Of a stretch of 64,000 nt of DNA, positions 57,703 through 64,000 are shown piece after piece. Both the position numbers and the translations under genes were made by a program. This DNA comes from Speluncibacter jeojiensis (GTDB lineage: Bacteria > Actinomycetota > Actinomycetes > Mycobacteriales > Mycobacteriaceae): NCBI RefSeq assembly GCF_029589495.1, contig NZ_JAAIVF010000003.1:1-64000 (forward strand). The letters are read 5' to 3'. Each line of letters opens with the position of its first letter. Position 1 is the first letter of the stretch. A model generated the notes under the pieces. That model did not search any database, was not told the origin of the DNA, and saw only the letters and a program-made list of their open reading frames with translations.

Positions 57703-59298
57703 ATGCCGTACAACCTTGCCGACCTGTTCGAGCACTCGGTCGACGCGATGCCGGAGCGCACCGCGCTGATCTGCGGGGACCGGAGCGTGAGCTACCGGGA
57801 ACTCGACGAGCAGGCGAACCGGACGGCTTACAGGCTCACCGAACTCGGGTTGGGTCCGGGCACCCACGTCGGGATCCAGATGCACAATTCCGTGGAGACG
57901 ATGGCCTCGATCCTCGCGGTCCTCAAGATCCGGGCCGTGCCGATCACCGTCAACTTCCGCTACACCGCAGACGAATTGGCGTACCTGTACGGGAACGCGG
58001 ACATGCGGGCGGTGCTGTGTCACCGCGAGTATGCGGGCGCGGCGCTGTCGGCGGCCGCGGACGCGCCGGTGCTCGACCATGTGATCGTCGTCGACGACCT
58101 GGATCTGGGATCCCTGACCGCCACTCGTGATTTCGGTCCGCGCAGCACCGACGACCTGGTGCTGATCTACACCGGCGGCACCACCGGACGGCCCAAGGGC
58201 GTGATGTGGCGGCAGGAGGACCTGTGGCGGGTCCTCGGCGGCGGCATCGACTTCTACACCGGCACCGCGGTCGAGGACGAGCACCAACAGTCCCGCACCG
58301 GCGCCGTCGGTGAGCCGATGCGCTGGTTCATCCTGCCCACGCTGATGCACACCTCGGCACTGATGCCGACGTTGACCGCGCTGTTCTCCGGCAACACCGT
58401 CGTCCTCGAACCGCGGTTCGACGCGGAGCGGGTGTGGGAGGTTGTGCAGCAGCAGCACCCGCACGTGCTCGTGATCACCGGCGACGCGATGGGCCGTCCG
58501 CTGATCGAGTCCTACCGCCGCACCCGGCCGGACACCACCGGGCTGGTGGCGGTCGCCTCCGGCGCCGCGCTGTTCTCCACCGCCCTCAAGGACGCGTTCC
58601 TCGAGGAGTTCGAGAACCTCGTCGTCTCGGACTCCGTGGGCTCGTCCGAGACCGGTTTCGGGGGAATCGGCTTCGCCGCCAAGGGCGTTCGGCAGCCCGG
58701 CGGACCGCGGGTCGGCGCGGGCCGGGGGACGCTGGTCCTCGACGACGCGGATCGGCCGATCGCGCCGGGCGGCGGTGAGGGCCGGCTCGCCAAGAGCGGG
58801 AACATCCCGCTCGGCTACTACAACGACCCGGTCAAGACGGCGGAACTGTTCCGTGAGGTCGACGGGATGCGGGTGGTGGTCACCGGAGACCGCGCCCGCG
58901 TCGAGGACGACGGGTCGGTCACGCTGCTCGGCCGCGGGAACATGGTCATCAACACCGGCGGCGAGAAGGTCTTCACCGAAGAGGTCGAGTCCGCGGTCAA
59001 GTCGCATCCCGCCGTCTACGACGCGGTGGTGCTGGGCGTCCCGGACGAACGCTGGGGGCACCGGGTGGCCGCGGTGGTCCAGCCGCGCCACGGGGCGGTC
59101 GTCGATTTCGCCTCGCTCGAGGTTCATCTGCGTGGTTGCCTGGCGGGCTACAAGATCCCGCGCAGCGTGTGGGTGACCGACCGGGTCGAGCGGACCCCCA
59201 GCGGCAAGCCCGACTTCCGGTGGGCGCAGCGGCACGTCGAGACCCATGCGGCGGCCTTCGTCGCGGGCACCGATCGAGTCGCCGTCACCGAGAGGTGA
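57703..59298 (+). CDS. Acyl-CoA synthetase, FadD19/FadD17-like
   Basis: A 531-residue ANL-superfamily ligase: P-loop [21 protein letters not shown], the aromatic region LPTLMHTSAL, SVGSSETGFGG, VVTGDRARVEDDGSV, and the catalytic lysine of TPSGKPDFRW near the C-terminus. [13 protein letters not shown] is characteristic of FadD19-type enzymes, which activate sterol C26 side-chain acids to CoA thioesters. That fits the product line of a CYP125-like P450 followed by aldehyde oxidation. It lies 66 bp after the uncharacterised protein; the mce operon follows after operator site C. Confidence 0.9.
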   Translation: MPYNLADLFEHSVDAMPERTALICGDRSVSYRELDEQANRTAYRLTELGLGPGTHVGIQMHNSVETMASILAVLKIRAVPITVNFRYTADELAYLYGNADMRAVLCHREYAGAALSAAADAPVLDHVIVVDDLDLGSLTATRDFGPRSTDDLVLIYTGGTTGRPKGVMWRQEDLWRVLGGGIDFYTGTAVEDEHQQSRTGAVGEPMRWFILPTLMHTSALMPTLTALFSGNTVVLEPRFDAERVWEVVQQQHPHVLVITGDAMGRPLIESYRRTRPDTTGLVAVASGAALFSTALKDAFLEEFENLVVSDSVGSSETGFGGIGFAAKGVRQPGGPRVGAGRGTLVLDDADRPIAPGGGEGRLAKSGNIPLGYYNDPVKTAELFREVDGMRVVVTGDRARVEDDGSVTLLGRGNMVINTGGEKVFTEEVESAVKSHPAVYDAVVLGVPDERWGHRVAAVVQPRHGAVVDFASLEVHLRGCLAGYKIPRSVWVTDRVERTPSGKPDFRWAQRHVETHAAAFVAGTDRVAVTER

Positions 59299-59340
59299 GT
59301 ATCGGGCGAATTCCCGCCCGCAGCGCGCAACCATAGTACT

Positions 59341-59358
59341 GTCCAGACAGTTGTCCAC
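59341..59358 (+). promoter_or_regulatory. Operator site C with -10 box, before the mce operon
   Basis: GTCCAGACAGTTGTCCAC, preceded by and overlapping TACTGT (59337-59342) as the -10 box. It lies 94 bp upstream of the first yrbE gene and gives mce its own promoter even though it follows a co-directional gene. It shares the core of sites A and B. Confidence 0.8.
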
Positions 59359-59451
59359 ACGGTCTACGGCCTCGCCATAGACATCTGTGCGTTGCGCGCA
59401 AATATCCAGCGCGCCTTGACCTTTGGATCCCATTTCCGAGGACGGTCGACG

Positions 59452-60294
59452 TTGAGCGACAAAATGATCGAGGAGCCGTTCGACGCGGCGCGGGTGCCGC
59501 GGCGCAGCTCCGCCGGCGACTCCGGATGGATGGTGCCCTCGCCGGCACCCGCGCTGCGCGCGGTCGGGGAGTTCTTCGCACTGTGCCGGGACGTCGCGGT
59601 CGCGTCGGTGACCAAACGGTTCCAGGTCGGCGAGTTCGTCGACCAGGCCTGGTTCCTGGCGCGGGTGTCGTTGCTGCCGACCGTCCTGGTGGCCGTCCCG
59701 ATGACCGTGCTGGTCAGTTTCGTGCTCAACATCCTGCTGCGCGAGATCGGCGCCGCGGACCTCAGCGGCGCCGGCGCGGCCCTGGGATCGGTCACCCAGG
59801 TCGGACCGGTCGTGACCGTGCTGATCGTCGCGGGAGCCGGCGCCACCGCCATCTGCGCCGACCTCGGCTCACGGACCGTGCGCGAGGAGATCGATGCCAT
59901 GGAGGTGCTCGGCATCGACGTGACCTCGCGGCTGGCGGTGCCCCGCGTGGCCGCCTCCGCCGTGGTCGCGGTGCTGCTCAACGGGCTGGTGTGCATGATC
60001 GGCATCCTCGGCGGCTTCCTGTTCTCGGTGATCCTGCAGAACGTCAACCCCGGCGCGTTCGCCGACGGGTTGACCCTGCTCACCGGGTTCCGCGAGCTGG
60101 TGATCTCCGCGGTGAAGGCCTTCTCGTTCGGCATCATCGCCGGACTGGTCGCCTGCTACCGGGGGCTCGGCGTGCGCGGCGGACCGAAGGGCGTCGGCAA
60201 CGCCGTCAACGAGACGGTCGTGTACTCGTTCATGGCCCTGTTCGTCGTCAACACCGTGATCACCGCGGCCGGCGTGCAACTGACGGCGAGGTGA
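59452..60294 (+). CDS. yrbEA: MCE-system permease YrbEA
   Basis: A 280-residue MlaE-family permease, half of the membrane channel of an Mce lipid importer. About five membrane segments are visible, with the conserved EEIDAMEVLGIDVTSRLAVPR, the MlaE signature that contacts the ATPase MceG (not encoded here). TTG 59452 is chosen because GAGGACGG precedes it; ATG 59464 has no ribosome site. The gene opens a tightly packed operon, 4 bp from yrbEB, under operator site C. Confidence 0.93.
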   Translation: MSDKMIEEPFDAARVPRRSSAGDSGWMVPSPAPALRAVGEFFALCRDVAVASVTKRFQVGEFVDQAWFLARVSLLPTVLVAVPMTVLVSFVLNILLREIGAADLSGAGAALGSVTQVGPVVTVLIVAGAGATAICADLGSRTVREEIDAMEVLGIDVTSRLAVPRVAASAVVAVLLNGLVCMIGILGGFLFSVILQNVNPGAFADGLTLLTGFRELVISAVKAFSFGIIAGLVACYRGLGVRGGPKGVGNAVNETVVYSFMALFVVNTVITAAGVQLTAR

Positions 60295-60298
60295 TCCG

Positions 60299-61165
60299 AT
60301 GGCACTGTCACTGAGCGGGGGAACACTGAGCGCGGGGGCGCTGCGCACCCGGCGCGCGGCGGCCCGGTCGTCGCGATCGTGGAACGAGCTCGGCGACGAG
60401 ACGCTGTTCTTCGTCGAGGCACTGTCGGCGATTCCGTACGCGATCCGCCGCTACCGCCGCGAGATCATCCGTCTGATCGCCGAGATCAGCTTGGGCAGTG
60501 GCGCATTGGCGCTGATCGGCGGAACCGTCGTGATCGTCGGGTTCCTCACTCTGTCCTCGGGCGGCACCATCGCGATCCAGGGGTTCAGCTCGCTCGGCAA
60601 CATCGGCGTCCAGTCACTGGCCGGCTTCTTCTCCGCCTACGTCAACGTGCGCATCGCGGTGCCGGTGATCTCCGGCATCGGGCTGTCCGCCACCCTCGGC
60701 GCCGGATCCACCGCGCAACTCGGCGCCATGCGGATCAGCGAGGAGATCGACGCGCTCGAGGCGATGGCGATCCGCGCGCTGCCGTATGTGGTGAGCACGC
60801 GGGTGGTCGCGGGCATGGTCACGATCGTGCCGCTGTACTCGCTGGCCGTGCTCGCCGCGTTCGTCGGCGGACGCGCCACGACCGTGTGGGTGTTCGGCCA
60901 GTCGCCGGGACTGTACGACCACTACTTCTCGACGTTCCTGATCCCCTCCGACGTGGTGTGGTCGTACCTGCAGGTCATCGTGATGGCGCTGCTGGTGATG
61001 CTGATCCACACCTACTACGGCTACACGGCGACGGGTGGTCCCGCCGGGGTGGGGCGGGCGGTCGGCAACGCGGTGCGCACCTCGCTGATCGCGGTGGTCA
61101 CCGTGACCATGCTGGTCTCCCTCGCGGTGTACGGCGACACCGGCAACTTCAACCTCGCGGGCTGA
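60299..61165 (+). CDS. yrbEB: MCE-system permease YrbEB
   Basis: A 288-residue second MlaE-family permease. It has a basic N-terminal region (LRTRRAAARSSRSWNE), membrane helices, and the conserved ISEEIDALEAMAIRALPYVVSTR motif facing the ATPase. It pairs with YrbEA as the transmembrane part of the importer. It starts 4 bp after yrbEA and is followed by the substrate-binding mce genes, the invariant order of mce operons in Mycobacteriales. Confidence 0.94.
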   Translation: MALSLSGGTLSAGALRTRRAAARSSRSWNELGDETLFFVEALSAIPYAIRRYRREIIRLIAEISLGSGALALIGGTVVIVGFLTLSSGGTIAIQGFSSLGNIGVQSLAGFFSAYVNVRIAVPVISGIGLSATLGAGSTAQLGAMRISEEIDALEAMAIRALPYVVSTRVVAGMVTIVPLYSLAVLAAFVGGRATTVWVFGQSPGLYDHYFSTFLIPSDVVWSYLQVIVMALLVMLIHTYYGYTATGGPAGVGRAVGNAVRTSLIAVVTVTMLVSLAVYGDTGNFNLAG

Positions 61166-61176
61166 CGGGGGAGCGC

Positions 61177-62400
61177 ATGCCGACCATCTCCGATCACCCA
61201 CAGCGGCCCGGCTGGGTCCGCAAGCTCGCCGCCGTCGGCCTGGTCGCCGCGGTGGCAGGCGCCGCGAGCCTCGCGCTGGTCGCGTACACCGGGGGGCTGC
61301 ACGCCGCCGCCACCGTCACCGTGATCTCGCAGCGCGCCGGTCTCGTGATGGATCCGGGGGCGAGGGTCAAGCTGCGCGGAGTCACCATCGGAAAGGTCGG
61401 CTCGATCCGGCTCCTCGGCGACGACGAGGCCGAACTGGTGCTCCGCGTCGACCCGGCGGCGCTGGGCACCATCGCGTCGAACGCGCGCGTAGACATCGCC
61501 TCCCCGACAGTGTTCGGCGCCAAGGACGTCGAGTTCGAGGACCCGCCGTCGCCGAGCCCCGCACGACTCACGGACGGCTCCGTCGTGCGCGCCTCGAACG
61601 TGACCGTCGAACTGAACAGCGTCTTCCAGCGCCTGACCGCGGTCCTCGACACCGTCGAACCGCACAAGCTCGACGCCACCCTGTCCGCGATCGCCACCAC
61701 GCTCACCGGGCGCGGCGCCGCACTCGGCACGGCGCTCGACCGCGCCGATCAGACGTTGCGGCAACTGAACTCGGCCGGACCCGCCCTCGAACACGATCTC
61801 GCCGCCCTCGCGCCGGTGACCGCGACCTACGCGGACGTCGCCCCGAACCTGATGCACACGGCCGCGAACGCCACCGCACTCGGGCGCACCGTCATCGAGC
61901 AGTCGAAGAATCTGGACCTGCTGCTGCTCAACACCGTCGGGCTGGCGAACACCGGACGGGACCTGCTCGGCGACAACAGCGCCGGGTTGACCACGGTGCT
62001 CGACGTGCTGCGCCCGACCACCGGGCTGCTCGCCGAATACTCGCCGGGGATCCCGTGCCTGTTCAAGGGCCTCGACGCGAGCAGCCGGATCGGGCACGAC
62101 GCCTACAGCGCACAACCGGGGGTGAAGATGTCGTTCGGGCTGCTGATGGGGGCGCAGTCGTACCGGTACCCGCAGGACCTGCCCAAGGTCGCGGCCACCG
62201 GCGGACCGCACTGTATGGGCCTGCCGGACATCTCCGCAGATCAGCACGCCAAGTATCTGGTCACCGACACCGGGGTCAACCCGCTCGCCCCCGACAACCA
62301 GGGCCCGAAGGTCAACGCGCCCAGCGCCGCCGACCTGATGTCGTACCTGTTCGGGGTGCCGGTCGACCCCGCCGCGCTGCGCGCGAGGGCGGGCAAGTGA
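61177..62400 (+). CDS. mceA: MCE family protein MceA
   Basis: A 407-residue protein with one N-terminal membrane anchor (KLAAVGLVAAVAGAASLALVAYTGG), an MCE/MlaD beta domain (VISQRAGLVMDPGARVKLRGVTIGKVGSIRLL...VDIASPTVFGAKDVEF), and a long helical region that builds the hexameric tube carrying lipids across the envelope. ATG 61177 follows GGGGGAGCGC. Its stop overlaps the mceB start (GTGA). As MceA-type protein it would be one of six subunits; the lipid is probably a sterol or fatty acid given the neighbours. Confidence 0.94.
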   Translation: MPTISDHPQRPGWVRKLAAVGLVAAVAGAASLALVAYTGGLHAAATVTVISQRAGLVMDPGARVKLRGVTIGKVGSIRLLGDDEAELVLRVDPAALGTIASNARVDIASPTVFGAKDVEFEDPPSPSPARLTDGSVVRASNVTVELNSVFQRLTAVLDTVEPHKLDATLSAIATTLTGRGAALGTALDRADQTLRQLNSAGPALEHDLAALAPVTATYADVAPNLMHTAANATALGRTVIEQSKNLDLLLLNTVGLANTGRDLLGDNSAGLTTVLDVLRPTTGLLAEYSPGIPCLFKGLDASSRIGHDAYSAQPGVKMSFGLLMGAQSYRYPQDLPKVAATGGPHCMGLPDISADQHAKYLVTDTGVNPLAPDNQGPKVNAPSAADLMSYLFGVPVDPAALRARAGK

Positions 62401-63440
62401 GCAGCCCCCGTCGCAGGCGGCCGCGGCCGAACGCCGTCAAGTTCACCGTCTTCGTGGTGTGCATGCTGGTCGTCAACGCCGCGCTGGTCGCCGTGTTCCA
62501 CCCGTTCCACGGCGGCGGGCGTGACGAATACACGGCCGTGTTCGTCGACGTGTCCGGGCTGCGCGCCGGCGACAAGGTCCGCCTCGCTGGGGTGCCGGTC
62601 GGGTCGGTCGGGTCGGTCGAGATGGACCGCCGGCACCGGGTGCACGTGCGGTTCGCGGTGGACAAGGGCCAGCCGCTGACCACCACCACCCGCGCGGTCG
62701 TGCGCTATCAGAACCTCGTCGGCGACCGCTATCTCGAACTGCAGCAGGGGGACACGGTCGGGACGCCGCTCGCCGACGGCGCCACCCTCGGACCCGACCG
62801 CACCGTCCCGGCGCTGAACCTCGACGCACTCCTGGGCGGGTTCCGGCCACTGTTCCAGGCGCTCGACTCCGACCAGATCAACAGGCTGACCTCCTCGCTG
62901 CTGACGATCTTCCAGGGGCAGGGCGGGACCGTGGCCGAACTGCTGCGCCGCATCGGCTCGGTCACCTCGACGCTGGCAGACCGCGACCAGGTCATCGGCC
63001 AGGTCATCGACAACCTCGACACCGCCCTCGGCACCATCTCCGCCAAGGGCGACCAATTCGACGCCACCCTGACCACCCTGCAGCAACTGGTCAGCGGCCT
63101 GGCCGCGGACCGCGGCATCCTCGGCCAGGCGGTCACCAGCATCGACGGCGCCACCGCCAGCTTCGCCGGCCTGCTCACCGCGACCCGCCCCGACATCGCC
63201 GGCACCCTCGGGCAACTCGACGCATCCCTGACCCCGGTCGTGAACCATCGCGACGAGTTCGACGGGCTGCTCCAGCGCATGCCGGGCAACTACCGCAAGC
63301 TCGTCCGCACCGGCGCGTACGGATCCTTCTTCAACTTCTACCTGTGCGGGCTGCAGATCAAGGTCACCGGTGCGGACGGACGGCCGGTCACCGCGAACCT
63401 GATCGACCAGAAGACGGGCAGGTGCGCATGGCCGCGGTAG
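62397..63440 (+). CDS. mceB: MCE family protein MceB
   Basis: A 347-residue protein: membrane anchor FTVFVVCMLVVNAALVAVFHPF, MCE domain (YTAVFVDVSGLRAGDKVRLAGVPVGSVGSVEM...VVRYQNLVGDRYLEL), then coiled helices, ending FFNFYLCGLQIKVTGADG, the usual end of MceB proteins. GTG 62397 overlaps the mceA stop by 4 bp, and its 3' end overlaps mceC by 13 bp, so translation is coupled along the operon. Confidence 0.94.
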   Translation: MSSPRRRRPRPNAVKFTVFVVCMLVVNAALVAVFHPFHGGGRDEYTAVFVDVSGLRAGDKVRLAGVPVGSVGSVEMDRRHRVHVRFAVDKGQPLTTTTRAVVRYQNLVGDRYLELQQGDTVGTPLADGATLGPDRTVPALNLDALLGGFRPLFQALDSDQINRLTSSLLTIFQGQGGTVAELLRRIGSVTSTLADRDQVIGQVIDNLDTALGTISAKGDQFDATLTTLQQLVSGLAADRGILGQAVTSIDGATASFAGLLTATRPDIAGTLGQLDASLTPVVNHRDEFDGLLQRMPGNYRKLVRTGAYGSFFNFYLCGLQIKVTGADGRPVTANLIDQKTGRCAWPR

Positions 63441-64000
63441 GACGGATGACCGGGCGAGGGGCCGTGCGGGCCGGGATCATCGGCATCACGCTCAGCGTGC
63501 TGGTCGTGCTCGCGGCCATGCAGTTCGGCCGGCTGTGGTTCGTCGAGCACACGCTGCCCTACGCCGCGGTCTTCGACGACGCGAGCGGACTGGCGAGCGG
63601 CGACGACGTCGAGGTGTCCGGCATGGTCGTCGGCAAGGTCGAGTCGATGCGGGTGTCCGGCGGCCGGGCACGTGTCGCGTTCACCGTCTACGAGAAGGTG
63701 CTCCTCGGCGCGGACACCTCCGCGAAGATCGAGACGACCTCGCTGCTCGGCAAACGGTCCATCGTGCTCGACCCCGGCACCACCGGCACCCTCACAGCCG
63801 GGTCGACGATCCCGTTGGCACACACCCGATCGGCCTATTCGCTCACCTCGGCGCTGGGCGACCTGACCACCGACGTGCGGGGCATGAACCTGGACACCGT
63901 CTCGCAGAGCCTCGACGCGGTGTCGTCGGTACTGCAGGCCGGGGCGCCGCAACTCGCGCCCGCCCTCGACGGGCTCAAGCGGATCTCGGACACCATCAAC
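63428..64000 (+). CDS. mceC: MCE family protein MceC, 3' partial
   Basis: The first 191 residues of the third MCE subunit; the frame is open at the window end. After MAAVGRMTGRGAVRAG comes a membrane anchor (IIGITLSVLVVLAAMQFG), then the MCE domain (YAAVFDDASGLASGDDVEVSGMVVGKVESMRVSGGRARVAFTV...SLLGKRSIVL) and the beginning of the helical region. ATG 63428 lies inside the end of mceB. Remaining subunits mceD-F are expected beyond the window. Confidence 0.93.
   Translation, partial: MAAVGRMTGRGAVRAGIIGITLSVLVVLAAMQFGRLWFVEHTLPYAAVFDDASGLASGDDVEVSGMVVGKVESMRVSGGRARVAFTVYEKVLLGADTSAKIETTSLLGKRSIVLDPGTTGTLTAGSTIPLAHTRSAYSLTSALGDLTTDVRGMNLDTVSQSLDAVSSVLQAGAPQLAPALDGLKRISDTIN

Noticed and set aside
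56161-59433. A 1,090-codon minus-strand open frame across the NTF2-like, unknown and FadD genes.
   Set aside because: Antisense shadow caused by high GC; the plus strand carries recognisable proteins with normal junctions.

Overview
The window is about 64 kb of high-GC actinobacterial chromosome with an accessory character. RbpA, a DUF4193 protein, LGFP repeats, a CYP51 gene cluster ordered as in Mycobacterium tuberculosis, and an mce lipid-uptake operon all point to the order Mycobacteriales (Rhodococcus, Gordonia or Nocardia type). The genus cannot be fixed from the sequence alone.

Layout. (1) 1-7.8 kb: the 3' end of a large nonribosomal peptide synthetase (end of an epimerization domain, then C-A-T, C-A-T-TE). 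(2) 8.0-15.8 kb: a complete Tn3-family transposon with 41-bp terminal inverted repeats and a 5-bp target duplication. It sits inside a TetR regulator gene, and the two gene halves rejoin exactly in frame when the element is removed. Besides transposase and a long serine resolvase, it carries a lower-GC two-gene cargo: a secreted LGFP-repeat protein with a toxin-like C-terminal domain, and a small membrane protein. (3) 16.3-18.6 kb: a second TetR regulator and a DHA2-type drug exporter, which before the insertion lay close to the synthetase. (4) 18.8-27.9 kb: a TerD-vWA protein, a cation/Ca2+ exchanger, a CrtI-like FAD oxidoreductase, a GAP-family membrane protein, an ABC exporter operon ending in its own TetR gene and preceded by a perfect 24-bp palindrome, and an HhH-GPD protein. 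(5) 28-33 kb: secreted phosphoesterase, lipoproteins and alpha/beta hydrolases. (6) 32.4-36.5 kb: a tightly coupled four-gene operon for 4-aminophenylalanine (aminodeoxychorismate synthase, its mutase, its dehydrogenase) plus an alpha/beta hydrolase. (7) 36.7-46 kb: housekeeping and hypothetical genes (rbpA, PHP phosphoesterase, amino-acid permease, lytic transglycosylase, DUF4193, F420-type oxidoreductase) and two decayed gene remnants.

(8) 46.2-64 kb: a sterol/lipid region. A leftward block (aldehyde dehydrogenase, SDR, beta-hydroxyacid dehydrogenase, carboxymuconolactone-decarboxylase-like protein) and a rightward block (TetR, CYP123-like P450, SDR, CYP51, 3Fe-4S ferredoxin) reproduce the Rv0763c-Rv0771 arrangement of M. 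tuberculosis. A CYP125-like P450 is inserted between them. The rightward block continues into an NTF2-like protein, an uncharacterised 428-aa protein, a FadD-type acyl-CoA ligase, and an mce operon (yrbEA, yrbEB, mceA, mceB, start of mceC) that runs off the window.

Three promoters in region 8 (before the aldehyde dehydrogenase, before the TetR gene and before the mce operon) carry the same 17-bp motif, GTCCAGACANNTGTCCA, each fused to a TANNNT -10 box. This suggests one local repressor controlling sterol uptake and oxidation together. The most notable items are this regulon, the aminophenylalanine operon, and the transposon with its toxin-like cargo.
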